64,000 nt of DNA from Trema orientale (GCA_002914845.1 JXTC01000024.1:294923-358922), one strand, 5' to 3'. Positions 47,966 through 59,960 are shown, numbered from the stretch's first letter. A program made the numbers and translations. Notes: generated by a model not told the origin, from the sequence alone.

Positions 47966-49533
47966 CTAGTTTGGATCTAGCTTTGATGAGTTTCTAGTTT
48001 TGGCTTTCAAGACCCAGTCCCCGGCGCTGAACCTACGAGCGTTGACCTTTTTCGCGAAATAAGTCTTGGCTCGTTGATGGTAGGAAGCTAAGTGAATCAG
48101 AGCCACGTTCCTCGTCTCCTCAAGGAGGTCTGCGTTATGGCTGAGCTGTTGTTCGTTCAGCGGGGTGTCTTCCGCTACTTTCGAGTGTAGGGTCTTGAGG
48201 CCGATCTCGGTTGGGATCACGGCCTCTGACCCATTCACCATGGCAAAGGGGGTTCTCCCAGTTGACCTGCGTTCGGTGGTTCTGTGAGCCCATACGACGG
48301 CTGGAAGTTCCTCCAACCACTTCCCTTTGGCTTCCTGCAGGTTCTTCTTGATATTGCCGAAGATAGCTTTATTCGTCGCTTCGGCCTGGCCGTTTCCTTG
48401 GGGATAGCTCACTGACGAAAAACTGAGCTTTATGCCATACAGGTCACACAATTCCTTAAGTTTGGCGTTCTGGAATTGAGTACCATGGTCGGCATGTACT
48501 TCCCGCGGAATTCCGTATCGGCAGATTATGTTCTTCCAAATGAAATTGATCGTGTCCGCTTTGTTAACGATTGTGTAGGCCTCTGCCTCTACCCATTTGG
48601 TGAAGTAGTCAGTGGCCAACAGAACGTACCTCTTGCCACCTGGGCTTCTAGGGAGTTCTCCGACGATGTCCAGACCCCATTTTGCGAAGGGCCATGGAGT
48701 GATGTTAGAGTGGAGCTCCTCCGCTGGTTGATGTTTTAAGGGGGCGAACCTCTGGTATTTGTCACACTTCTTAACGAACTGAGCTGCCTCGATCATCATG
48801 TAAGGCCAGAAATATCCAGCTGTCAAGGCCCTGTGGGCGAGGCTCCGCCCTCCAGAATGATTGCCGCAGACCCCTTCGTGGATCTCCTCCATCAGTCTCT
48901 GGGCCTCTGTGGGGCCTATGCATCTCAGCATTGGTCCCATGGTGGACCTTCTATACAGGTGACCCTCGACCATGGAGTACTGGGCGGACTTCAGCCTGAT
49001 CGAACGGGCTTCTCGAGGGTCTGGTGGGAGCTCTCCCGTCGTCGCGTCGACCATCTGATCGATCTTTGGCAGCGGAAAGCTGTCTTTTGGGCAAGCCTTG
49101 TTCAGATTTGTGAAGTCGATGCAAGTCCGATCGTCTCCATTTTCTTCTTCACCACCACTGGGTTGGAGACCCAGCGGGGGTATGTGCATTCCATGATGAG
49201 GCCATTTTCTAACAGCTTCTCGACCTCTTTGTTGATGGCTCTGTTCTTCTCCGGCGCGAACCTCCTAGGTTTCTGCCTGACTGGAGGGTAATTGGGGTCT
49301 ATATTAAGGCGGTGACAAGCATGCTCGGGGTTTATGCCGGGCATGTCGTTATGAGTCCACGCGAACACTTCCCAATTTTGCAGGAGGAACTCCACCAGGT
49401 TGTCCCTCTCCGAACCAGACAGCAGAGCTCCGACCAGGACCGCCTTTTCTGGCTCCGACGTCTTCAAAGGGACCGCTACCAGCTCTTCTATCATGGTGTC
49501 TAGTCTGTCGGACTCATCTTCAATCTGTTTCAT
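47966..49533 (-). pseudogene. pol remnant: RT start fused to integrase
   Basis: From about 49533, MPGINPEHACHRL, PVRQKPRRFAPEK and LIMECTYPRWVSNPVVVKKK give the N-terminal part of a gypsy reverse transcriptase. After a frameshift near 49150 come CIDFTNLNKACPKDSFPLPK and IDQMVDATTG. The frame then passes straight into pre-integrase sequence (HLYRRS, IHEGVCGNH), so the RT catalytic core and RNase H are missing, an in-frame deletion. The integrase follows: HHCC zinc motif with the last Cys lost (KKCDKYQ), WGLDIVGELP (first Asp), HADHGTQFQN (second Asp) and GNGQAEATN (Glu). It ends at 47966. Confidence 0.85.
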
Positions 49534-49815
49534 GTATGCTGGCAGACGGTCATTTGACTGCTATTTATCTCCCGTTAGGACGGCCGCGCCCGCCGCGGGG
49601 CCTTCTAAGGTGGTTGAAAAACACTTCCTAGCGGAGGTCTGGTCTCCCTTGATGTCTATTGTGTAGGTTCCGTCTGTCGATTGGCATCTCAGGGCCTGAT
49701 GGAGGGTGGACGCGACCCCATGCATGGCGTGGATCCAACCCCTCCTCATGATAGCGTTGAACGAGGATTGGCAATCGACAACGACAAAATCGATATCCAG
49801 GCTTCTGTCTGCGGC

Positions 49816-51771
49816 TTAGACCTTCAACGTTACGACCCCTAGTGGGCTGACCCTGTTGCTGTTGAAAGCGAACAGCAGTTGGTAGGTCGGCCTCAGCATG
49901 CTTCGGTTCAGACCCATGTTTTCGAGGGTGCTGAGGAATAAGACGTCAACGCTGCTACCCCCATTAATCAGGACTCTTCCTACCATTGAAGAGTCGATCC
50001 ACAGCTTGACCACTAGCGGGTCGTCGTGAGGCAGGCGCACTATGGCTAGGTCTTGCTGGGTGAAAGCAATAGGGACGGCCGAGGTATGAGCTTGCTCCGT
50101 TGCCAAGTGGTTCACGGAGTGACCCAGACTTCTCAAGCATTTCACCCTCTCCTCGGTCCTTTTGTGGGTATTGTCTCTCTCTTCCCGACCCTGGTTGGGC
50201 TCCAGTCTGCCCACGATCATCGGCACGATCCTTAGGGCCTGCTGTCCCGATTCCGAGGCTGGGATCTGCTTCCCCTTGTCTTGCCCAGCGGTGTCCTTTT
50301 TGGCTTGTCCGTCCGTCTTCACGTATTGTTTCAGCCTGCCCGCTTGGATTGCCATCATTACCTGCGCGTAAAGGTTATGGCAGTGAACAGTATCATGCCC
50401 ATGGTCCCTATGAAACTGGCAGTACCTATTCTTGTTCTTCATGTGGTCGGGGACGCTGGACTTTGGAGGGTCTTTGAAAATACCCTTATCTTTGTTTTGG
50501 AGGAAGATAATGTCGATCGTCGTGTTGAGCTCGAACTTCGGCAAGGGCTCTCTGAAAGTCTTTCTCTTCTTGCCAGCCTCCGGGTCTGCCTGCCCAGGGG
50601 ATGTCTTCGGTGTCGTCGTTTGGGCCGGTGCGGGTCTCTTCGCTCTCTGGGTTGTTGGGGTCTGCGCCGGCGCAGTTATGATCGCCGCCGAAGCTTTGGG
50701 CGCTCTCTGGTGGCTTTCCAGCACTCGGAAGACCCCTTCGGATTTCGCCTGGATGTCGGCCATGTCGTACGGTAAATTCAGGAGTAAGTGGTCAGACAAC
50801 ATCGAACCCGGTTGAAGTCCTCTGACGAAAGAGCTGGCGGCTTGGACAGTGTCGGCGTCGTGTATCAGGGACATCATGTCCAAGAAACGAGATAGATAGT
50901 CCCTCGGGGACTCGGTCGCGGACTGCTACATTCGGTCCAGGTCTCGCATCGTCTTTTACTGCCTTCTGGCACCTGCATATTGCTTCAGGAACATCTTGCA
51001 AAAGTCTTCGAATCTGTTTATGGAGCATTCGGGGAGCTACCTGAACCACAACAGGGCAGGCCCCGCCAGGATAGTGGAGAAAACTTTGCAGATCACTGCT
51101 TCATTCCTGGTCTCTAGGGTTATCTTCTGCTGGAATTGATATATGTGGTCGAGGGGGTCGGTCTTTCCTTCGAACGGCTTGATGGTTGGAGTCGTGAAGT
51201 CCTTCAGTTTGGGTTCCGATGGAATCCAATCAGCGAAAGCCGTTCGGTTGATCCCACGCACGGCCTGCTCTGCCAAGTCGGCAGGAGTTTGGCCGTGATG
51301 GACGCCGAGTCGCCGACCCAGTTCCGCCATCATTTCTCGCTTCCAGTCTGGGAACGGATCTTCGGGGCCTCTAGGGCGTTGTCTGTTCGTCATTCCACCC
51401 GCTCGGGGAGGCTTCGTGTGGCTCTGTTGCTCCTCACGCACTGCCGGTTCAGAGGGGGCAGGGTATCCCCCACCGGACAGGCTATGCTGCCTCCGAGCCT
51501 CTTGTTGGACCTCTTCGTCGAAATCGTCTCGGCGCTCACTCCTTGCTTCACTGCCTAGCAGCCCTTCCAGGCACACATTGTCTTTGCGGATTGCTGCGAC
51601 TTCTTCTCTTAGCCCCACGACGGCCTGGTGGGCCATCTCTGCCTTCTTGTTCGCTTCCATTAGAGCGGCGAGCATCTGATCCTACTTCTGTTCCATGCTA
51701 GGCCGCTCAGCCTGGGATCTTTCTTCCACCTCGGGGCGAGCACTTCTTATCGTCATTCTCGATGGTGCCAT
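49816..51771 (-). pseudogene. gag and protease remnant
   Basis: The gag frame opens at ATG 51771 (MAPSRMTIRSARPEVEERSQ) and has a TAG at 51684. It continues through a coiled region and the gag core (TTPTIKPFEGKTDPLDHIYQ; ILAGPALLWF). Several stops lie between 51037 and 50883, then gag resumes (YCQFHRDHGHDTVHCHNL, a zinc-knuckle-like block). The downstream protease region has VLINGGSSVDVLF where Tat proteases usually have D-GSS, so the catalytic Asp reads Asn. All these parts are non-functional as they stand. Confidence 0.82.
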
Positions 51772-51845
51772 TTGCGGTCGTATGGCTTTTTGTTCGGGAA
51801 GGAGTTGCAAAGTTTTCACTCACTTTTCCACAGACAGCGCCAAAC

Positions 51846-52534
51846 TGTTGGGTCGGTTTTCACCAACTGTTTACGTGTTTCGCTATCTCTGACTGTGTCC
51901 AATATCTGGAAGGATCGGAGGAGCTGAGGGGGGTACCTGCAAATACTCTCCGATGCTTAAGTCAGATATCGATCCTAGAAGAGATAGCAGTGAGTGGATA
52001 AAATTACCTACTTGCTTATTCCAGTGCGGGCGATACTTATACCTCTGAAATCGGGATCCAATTTCGAGGTTTCCTTTCCCGCGCCGTAGCTCGCTCCCGA
52101 AATCACGGGCTAAGATTGGTACGATTTGTTTCCTGTTGCCAGCTTCGACATGAGTCCTGACATGGAGCGGCGTCTACAGTTCCGCCGCCCTCCCAGGGGA
52201 ATACAATCAATACGCACACCTACCCAGGATCGCATTAAATGCCTTGTCTGGTTCTGGAACTATGCGTTGCCCCCGAGGGTCTTCTAGTGGAAGACCCTTG
52301 AGGCTCCTGACCCCTAGCTGTCGGGACAAGGGTCTGGTTGGGCCGGGCCCATCCCGGATCTGGATGGGCCCTGCTTCGACCCGCTTCGACAGTGTGGGCC
52401 TAAATATCGTCATGTGAAACACTTGTGGTTCCCCGGCGGTTTTTTTTTTGCCCACGTGTCAGTTGATTGTTCCCAGTTTCGTTCCTTGCCGCCGGGACGT
52501 CCACGTGGCGCACGTTCTAAAAGCGGGTCCCACA
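51846..52534 (-). repeat. 5' LTR of the Tat element
   Basis: 689 bp with the same ends as its partner. It adjoins the primer-binding site at about 51828-51845. Confidence 0.93.
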
Positions 52535-53530
52535 GAAAGGGAAATAACTAGAGTTCTAGTTCTTATTATACATACATGCTAATAATGCTGACTTGGCATT
52601 TTGCTTGTAGGGAACAAGACTATATTCGCTAAAGTAGGCCTTTTCTTAACCTATTTGAGTGGCCTTCTCCTTACCAAAGTAGCCCATTTTTTGTTTTGTA
52701 TGCATAAACCGAAAAAACAAAATAAAAAGAAAAACGCAAAAAAAAAAAAAACAAAAACAAAAACAAAACCAAAAACGAAAAAAATAACAATAAAATACAA
52801 ACATTGTGCTACAAAATACTACATAACCCGATCATGCCTTACTTACGCAAGTATGCAACTATGTTCTCCTAAAATTAAAGCTTAAAAATAAAAATAAAAA
52901 TGTTATCACAAGATCTTGCCGTAAGATTGATATATTTGATTGCTTTTTCATCGAAGATAGTACTCAGTTCATTTTTTATTCTACTGTTTTTACTACTTGA
53001 CATGTAGATTCCATAATTATTTATAGTGCTATTAAAATATGAGACTGAATAGTGGAATTCATATAGCAAAGCAATAATGGAGAGTGAAAAGATCTTTTCA
53101 TCATAACTTCCTAATAAAAGTCATTTGGTAAGAGAGATAGTGACTAAGATGGAATGAGAGTATTTATTTATAAAATTACCAAATTATCTATTTCATCATT
53201 TTTAAAAAATCTTTTTGAGAGGATACTTTTGTTGTTTTCCATAAAAAGAAGAATAAAGAGGTTGAATCCTCCCATTAATGGGAGGATTCAAAATGATGGG
53301 CTAGGAGAGAAAGCTCATTCCTCCACTTCTCCTCTTACTCTCTCAATCCCTCTTACAAAATAATATATTTTATCTCTTTTCCTTCCATTCCTCTTCATCC
53401 TCCCACAAATTTCTCCTACCAAACAAAGCCTTAGTATTCCTTTCATGAAAAATTTCTACAGTCCCTTTGAGTTTGACATTGAGTATATATCAAAATTATT
53501 TAAATATGTCCATTTGAATTCTATTTTACA
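52535..53530 (+). repeat. Remainder of tandem unit 4
   Basis: Starting at gaaagggaaataactagag, this completes the unit cut at 42351. The two parts add to about 1.27 kb, the same length as units 2 and 3. The array ends at ctattttaca near 53530, giving four units in all. Confidence 0.85.
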
Positions 53531-54503
53531 AAATACCATATTGGTGACACATTGATCCAATTGGTGCTTAGAATTCACTCAGGAAGACCAGTTCTTAATA
53601 GTGAACAAGTATCCCTCCTTCTTAAAATAATTAAAAGAATTGTTGTTTCTTTTTATGTTGGTTGTATTCGGAGAGTAACTGTAGCATGTAGAACATGTTT
53701 AGAATGCTTACTTGGCCCTTTTAATTTTTTTTTTTTTTTTGCTTAGTGCTAGAACTATTTTTAGCTACCGAGGCTCGATCCCTGACCCCCACAACTCACG
53801 CAACCCAATTGAGCCTAGTACTAGCCCCCTTTAATTTGTTCCAATATTAAGAGAACGAAAAAAAAAAAAAAGCTTTTCTTCTAGCTTTATCAAAAACCAT
53901 ATCGTTATTCTGTTATCTAAACACTTTATTAGCAAAATTCTCTCAGATTATTAGGAAGTCTGTATATTTATATAAGTTGTCATGGGGTCACGCCCATACA
54001 TGATTCCCGCCCACCGGCGCCTGGCACTCGCACCAAGCCAGCCTCTTCAACGCAATCCACCTACGGCCATGCCAACTGGTTTCGCCCTGTCTTGGGCTCG
54101 TCAGGAGAACAACTCCAGCTCCTGACCAGTTTGTGCAGGAGTGGCTAGCCCTATATAGATCATTCCCACATAAGATCTCCCGCACTCACCTCTGTAGTCA
54201 TTCCTTGTATTTGCATAAGTTATCTGTGTCATTTGCAATTCACCAACCCCACCCCCCAACACCCTCAAAAAAAAACGTCATTGCAATTATATTTTTCCTT
54301 AGTGTTGTGTTCTCTTCAGCTAAGAAATTCTTTCTTGGATCACCTTTAGCTACTATATAGCTCATGATATTTCATTGGAAGAATGACTGCTGGATCACTA
54401 ACTCGTGTATTTGAACTCGATACTGATCAAAGAGCATACGTGTATTTGAACTCGTGTATTTCACAATTGATCGTGCATGTTGAACTAAGTACTTGATCAG
54501 CCT
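53531..54503. other. Intergenic with SINE and a GC-rich patch
   Basis: Apart from the SINE (listed), 53980-54180 is notably GC-rich (cgcccatac, ggcgcctggcactcgc) in AT-rich surroundings, and includes ctatatag near 54150. It resembles a retroelement fragment, but neither ends nor target duplication could be defined. Confidence 0.4.
53716..53837 (-). mobile_element. tRNA-derived SINE, minus strand
   Basis: Read on the minus strand: A-box-like taggctcaattggg (53817-53804), B-box-like ggatcgagcctc (about 53781-53770), then an A-run (T-run 53726-53741 on plus). Flanks cccttttaattt (53716-53727) and ccctttaattt (53827-53837) are a near-perfect target duplication. The family differs from the SINE at 22580. 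Confidence 0.6.
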
Positions 54504-55345
54504 CTACATAGTATCTTCAGCTATCCTTATTTTTGAATCATGCTTGCCAACCGCATCTTCAGCTATCTCTATTTTTGAATCATGCTTGCCAACCGCACAG
54601 CTTTCAGCTTTGGCTTTCTCTTGTTTCTTTTTCCTCTCCAATTCCTCCTCCTCTGCTCTTATTTCTTCAAGTTGTTTTAGCAATTCATCTGCCGCTTCAT
54701 GCACATTGAGCATTTAAATTCGTTAGGTTCCAATAAACTATTTTCAGAGCTCAAAATCTTTATAAAGCAACAAAACAATCAGTCCAATGGCATAATCTAA
54801 CAAAGTATGAACAGAACACATAACATGAAGAAAATAAACAGAGAATTTCATAATAAAACACTAATTCAAGACCAAATACAATCAAAATTTGAAATTGAAC
54901 AGTAAAACAAAATTGAAGATAAATTAAGAGAATACGTATATAAAGAATAAAAACATTATTTCCATAAGTGACAAAAAGAGAAGCACGGATTATTATACCG
55001 AAACCAAGTTGGCCTGAATTTGATGATCCATATCAGCAGCGAAAGGGCTGAAGTTGTTGGGGCCTTGAGAAATTTCGACTTCTCCTTTACCTCGTCCTTG
55101 TTCTTCTTCATCTTCTTCTTCCCACCAGTACTACCAGTACCACACCTTGGAGTTTGACTTTGACCCACCTTATAATAATACTCCATATGCCCCTTATCCA
55201 AAAACTCGGTCCTCAAAGCTGCCGGAAACCTTCTGGGTCCGAACGAAACCCTGAAATCTCGATGACCCAGAACCCGAATCGACGGCTTCGAAGATTCCCC
55301 ATCGATTCCAGCGCCGGGAAAGCAAGTGACATGTCGAGAAACCAC
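54504..55345 (-). CDS. Coiled-coil protein gene, probably frameshifted
   Basis: The 5' exon (55345 down to about 55010) encodes SRHVTCFPGAGIDGESSK, RVLGHRDFRVSFGPRRFP and EFLDKGHMEYYYK, a conserved-looking plant block I cannot name, followed by a Lys-rich run. The reading frame then seems to slip: the end of the exon makes more sense in another frame (PNNFSPFAADMDHQIQANL). At the 5' side the likely ATG (ATGGAGGTT, 55361) is out of frame with the block. The 3' exon (54713-54504) encodes an acidic coiled coil, EAADELLKQLEEIRAEEEEL, ending in two copies of VGKHDSKI-IAED. It may correspond to Arabidopsis At1g53250 by position, which I cannot verify. Structure between exons is unresolved; it could be a decaying gene or contain sequence errors. 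Confidence 0.45.
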
Positions 55346-56469
55346 CCCCGGAAACCTCCATTAAAACTGCTTAAAATTTCAGAAACCTATAACCCAAGAA
55401 ACAAGAAGAATAAAATTCGAAGCTTGACAATACAAATGGGCGGTAGCCTAGCCTAGGCCGGCGGAGAAGAATGAATCCTAATCTGATTTCAATTCAAGAA
55501 TCGGGCAGGACTAGGAGAAGAAGGTTTAATTTGCCGTGTTTTTCGGTTGTGGAAGGAACTTGCAACTTACTGGAAACAAGCGAGATTGAGACTGTTTTGC
55601 CAGGTGCGTGTCTCTGGTTGGTTCGTTTTCTTGGGTTGTGGGGGTGAGGACATGCTGACGTGGACGAGCCAGGAGGCTCGTGACCGTTATCAGTTTGCCA
55701 CGCTTTTCCTTTTCCCTCCACACGACACAAGGATTTGGTAGATCTAGGGCGTTGGATGATATCTAACGGTGTTGATAATTGCCAAGTGGCGCCACGTCAG
55801 ATTTCACAAAAGCGCCAGCTGTACGATATTCTGTGTTTTCATACTCCTATTGCTTTCGGTCAAATAATACCTGCTGTATATTTTAAGAAAACGACGATAA
55901 GTTGACGTATCAAACAACGACATGAAAGTATAAAAGCGACAAAAAAATGTAAAACGACATCAAACCTCAAAGAAACAAAAACTTCAAACAAACTACGAAT
56001 TAGTTAACAACAAACTAGGAGAAGAACGACATAAAATGTAAAACAACAATCGACTTCCATTCAACACAGGAAACGACAACAAAAATGTGACTGAAAAAAA
56101 AAAAAAGAAAAAGAAAAAGTAATACATAAAATCAGAAATGGCCAACACATCCCTTTTTTTTTAGTTTTTTTTTTGGGTCAATTTTATTTTTGTTGTTTCT
56201 TTCTACCAACCTTGGGCAACACAATGTCATAATTCATTAGTCATTTTTCTCGTATCCTGAAACTCATTAGTGATAGGAATTGGAGAGTTCCTACTTAATA
56301 ATAATAAAATCATACATAAAACCAACATTCAAAGACTTGTAAAATTTATGGCCTTGGCATTTCTTCTCAATTTGCACTACACTATTATTAAACTAAAATT
56401 AGAGATTAGCACCGTCTTTTTTCCACAAAGAAACAAATGAGTATATAAACAATGCTAGACCAAACTCCG
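55346..56469. other. Upstream of coiled-coil gene, intergenic
   Basis: 55346-55900 is likely leader and promoter DNA of the coiled-coil gene. 55900-56160 is A-rich with repeated acgac motifs. No gene is seen. Confidence 0.4.
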
Positions 56470-57280
56470 GCTGGCTATGTTTGGTAGGATGGAAAGAAAA
56501 GAGGAAGGAAAAAAAAAAAATTGAGGGAAAAAAATATGGGTAATAGAAAGGAAAATATTTTTCCTTCATGTTGTTTGGTATGAATGGAGAAAATAAAATG
56601 CTAAATTGTAAAGGAATAATATCACTTTTTTTTAATTAAGAGATAATATCACTTTTATACCTTGTATTTTAACACTTTGTTTAGTTTATACCTTGTATTT
56701 TGATTATTATCAACATTGGCACTTAGATTTAATATTTGTTACAAATTTATACCTTAACATCAGTTTAGAGCAGTTAATTTATCAAAATGATTTAATAAAC
56801 TTATTCTAAGATTTGTTTTTATATGATTTATTTTCAATTTTTTAAACGGCATATTAGTAAATTAACTACTCTAATTGGTGTCAGGGTATAAATTTGTAAC
56901 AAATTTCAAAGCTAAAGGTCAATATTGATAATAACCAAAATACAAGGTACAATTTGAACAAAGTGTCAAAGTACAAAGTATAAAAATGATATTACCCTGA
57001 TTATAAAATTACAATTCACTTATTTTAATTATACTAATTTGTTTTAAAATTTGAAGATAAATGTGTAATTTCGTATTCAATGTAATTGTAGCACCTTTTC
57101 TTTCTAATTTTCTTTCCTATTTGGAGATACTAACAAATGGTGGGATCCATGTCCTTTTTTTTCATCCACTTTTCTTTTCTTCTCTTACCAAACACTCATT
57201 TTTTTCATTTTCTCTTCACTTTTCCCTCCATCATTTTCTTTCCTTCCACTTTTCCCCTCTACCAAACACATCCTTATAGT
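56470..57280. mobile_element. MITE-like element with a second element nested inside
   Basis: Left end gctatgtttggtaggatgga and the reverse complement of the right end (gatgtgtttggtagagggga) form an imperfect TIR continued by purine-rich arms. Nested at about 56625-57000 is another inverted-repeat element: gataatatcacttttatacc and ttgtattttaacactttgt against the reverse complement of the run ending atgatattaccc. Part of that nested element recurs at 3003-3240. Confidence 0.55.
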
Positions 57281-57832
57281 CAATGGTCTTAGGCAAATGA
57301 GAGGCACTGAGGGCCTCTACTCTACTTAAAAGCAAAATAAAAAAGACCCAGCAAGCTTGTCTAATTCCTAAAGAGGATTAACAATGTTTTTATGCTGAAG
57401 TTATAAAAATAAAGAAAAGAATGCCAAATTTAATTACAAATACTATGGAAGTACTAAAAGTATATTATAATATTTGACTGTTCCAACTAAAGAAATGGCT
57501 TCTTTAAGTGCTTGACATAGATGCTCTGGATATTCCACGATATGAATAGGACATACTCAAGATTCTTCTAACAATCAGAACTCAACTTTGTAACTCATTA
57601 CAAAGCAGAATTCAGAGAGACAAAAATTTATATAGATGCAAATGAGAAAAAAATAAAAAACAAAACAAAACGAAAAAAAATAACCTTTCATGCATAGCCA
57701 CCATAAGCAACACCCACAACTAAAGTTTGCAAAAAAACTAAGAGATCCAGCCTTCAATTTTTCATCAATTGAGTTATCTTAGAAAATAAAAGGAAGATTA
57801 AGATAAACAGAAATATGAAATGTGAAAGAATG

Positions 57833-58228
57833 TTATGTTTGGTAGGGTGGATTTTTGGAGTGAGAAGTACAGAGAAAGGAGTAGAGGGAGAACAATAATC
57901 ATCTGTTTGATAGAAAAGAAAAAAGAAGGGAAAGGAGAAGTGAAGGGGGGGAGGACTCCCTTCAGGCCCACTTTATTTCATCTTTCCAAAGTTGGAAGGG
58001 TTAGGGAAGAGTGAGAGAGAAAAGAATGAATTGATCAATTTATCATCTAAAATAATTATTTAAAAAATAATGAAATGAGTAATATGATAATTTTAGAAAT
58101 TAACACTCTTTATCCATGCTATTCTCTATCATTCTTACCAAACAATTTAAAGAAATTCTTACTCTCCTCTCCATTCTTTTCATTCCGCCTCGTTTCTAAA
58201 CTCTCCATCTCTCTTACCAAACATAGCA
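57833..58228. mobile_element. MITE of the atgtttggta family
   Basis: Left tgttatgtttggtagggtgg and right ccatctctcttaccaaacat form inverted ends with pyrimidine/purine-rich arms like those at 56470-57280, so it is probably a shorter relative. Target duplication is unclear. Confidence 0.5.
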
Positions 58229-58621
58229 TGAAATAGAGGAAAATAAGAGGGCCTAACATATTGGAAAGGAATGATGATGTTTGAAAGAGTAACTTTCTTC
58301 AACCCATCAACTGTGTGAAAATTAGTGCCACCCACAAATTAAAAGAAAAAACCTGCAAGGTCAAGGAAATGATGCAACAACTGCGTGCCAAGAGCACAGT
58401 TGAATTTTGAGAAAAAGTAGCGAAATTTACACAAACCTTTAGGCCTTTCTTGAGTAACAGCCAAACGAGGAGCAATCAAGTTAGAGACATAAGACTACTT
58501 TCTTTTTTTCTTTTTTTTTTTTTTCTTTTTCTCTTGGGTAGCAGCCAGATGAAGAGCAATTTTCTTCTTCTTCTTCTTTTTTTTTTTTTTTCTTTCTCTA
58601 CACTACTTTTTTCGTTTTTCT

Positions 58622-58796
58622 TTTAGGGGCGCGTCTACAGTAGGGACGCCCCTACGTAGGGCCCTGTCTATTCACCGTTGGATGAGAATCTGTATATAAA
58701 TAGATTCTCCACAGATTCTCGTTATTCTCCACAGATTCCTATCCAACGATAATTAAGGCATGACCCTACGTAGGGACGCCCCTACCGTAGCCATTC
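58622..58796. mobile_element. Short MITE with ctacgtaggg-containing TIRs
   Basis: Left ctacagtagggacgccccta then cgtaggg, and the reverse complement of the right end, ctacggtaggggcgtcccta then cgtaggg, pair over about 27 bp. The interior has a second inverted pair (cgttggatgagaatctgt / gattcctatccaacg). Confidence 0.65.
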
Positions 58797-59390
58797 CCTT
58801 TCTTTTATATAGTAACCAATCTAGTTTTTAAAATTTTTTATTATAAAATTTATATATAAACTGACGTAACTAGGCTAATAACTAATCTAGTTAACTTTTT
58901 CATGAACAATATTACTACCAAATTGGTTTTTAGTTAAAAGACTAAAAAAGAGTGTTCCAAGTATCTACCGTAAGAATATTGCTAGAGATATTTTTCTGTG
59001 ATATTACTATCCATTTTTTGTCTTAGAGAGTGCGCCCTTAGTCAAAGATTTTAGTCAAAGATTGATCATTTTATCTTGAAAGAAATACTACTATGAAACT
59101 TATTTTACACCTTGACATTGTCTGAGAGACGAAATATTTCCTTATAAATAATGTGGTCACAGCTTGACCGCAATTTAAATAGTTGTTGATTGTTTATCAT
59201 TAGCGAAGATCTTATTAGTGGTTCCTGTAGTAGATTCCAGTATTGTCAATATTTTTCAATAAACTCCAACATTAATTAATCAGATTCCTATTTTGGAGTG
59301 AGGGATGAGATTGTCGTCTCACTTTTAAAAATGGTTGAAAATACAAGCTGTAGTAATAATCAGCCTAAAAAAGGTAGGTTAGGTTTAATT

Positions 59391-59565
59391 TTTCAAAAAA
59401 AGGGTCATAGCTAATTTATTAGATCTCTAGATTTTTTTTTGGCAAATGACCATTTTGTCCGAACTTTTGCGTTTTATTTTTCAAAAAAGGGTCATAGCTA
59501 ATTTATTAGATCTCTAGATTTTTTTTTCAGCAAATGACCATTTTGTCCGAACTTTTGCGAGTGCA
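59391..59565 (+). repeat. 85-bp tandem duplication
   Basis: Two adjacent copies run from tttcaaaaaagggtcatagc through agatctctagatttttttt to ccgaacttttgcg, with only a few differences. Confidence 0.85.
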
Positions 59566-59599
59566 ACAATTTTGTCCTAAAATAATTGACTTTTGGCAC

Positions 59600-59960
59600 A
59601 TTCACAAAATAGGAAAAATAATCTCATTTTAACCCCAAGATTGACAAAAATAATATCACCTTGGCTTTGCCCAAAATTGGCTTCTTAACAATCAACCTGC
59701 TAATTTTATTCTTCAGTTATTTGCATGCATCTTTGTTTGGCTATTCGATACTTCTCTATCACTAACTTAAATTCAAGAATGGTGGATATTTCCTTTATGC
59801 TTTTATCGGAGCAGAGTGAGATTTTTTGGGTCAATTTTATGGTAAAATGTGCAGAAGTCAAATTATATCGGAGCAAAGTGTGACAATTGGCAAACATTAA
59901 GGGGGATAGTGTAATTTGTCCCTTTTTCTGGGTTAAAAGAAAATAATAATAAAGAGAGAA
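59600..59960. repeat. Dispersed repeat, copy related to 21410-21720
   Basis: This is the second copy of the unclassified repeat near 21.4 kb. It keeps acaaaaataatatcac, ttatttgcatgcatctttg, gtcaattttatggtaaaat and gtgtaatttgtccctttttc in order. Confidence 0.55.

Larger units (their letters stand above)
42352..52534 (-). mobile_element. Ty3/gypsy Tat-type LTR retrotransposon, defective
   Basis: Two LTRs (669 and 689 bp) enclose an 8.8-kb interior. GAAAG flanks both ends (42347-42351, 52535-52539), and the undisturbed sequence attgaaagggaaataac is seen in the other tandem units. On the minus strand the interior starts with TTTGGCGCTGTCTGTGG, a primer-binding site type common in Tat elements, and ends with a polypurine AAATGGGGGCAGT. 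gag-pol lies on the minus strand. An extra ORF of PF04195 type lies in antisense next to the 3' LTR, a layout known for Retand-like Tat elements. Stops, frameshifts and a large RT deletion make it non-autonomous. About 20 differences between LTRs (hand count) suggest an insertion on the order of a million years old. Confidence 0.92.

Noticed and set aside
48833..49291. Plus-strand open frames over the integrase region
   Set aside because: The minus strand encodes clear integrase motifs, and the plus frames have no homology.
53980..54185. GC-rich 65-codon open frame on the minus strand
   Set aside because: No recognised domain or conserved motif; composition fits a retroelement scrap better than a gene.
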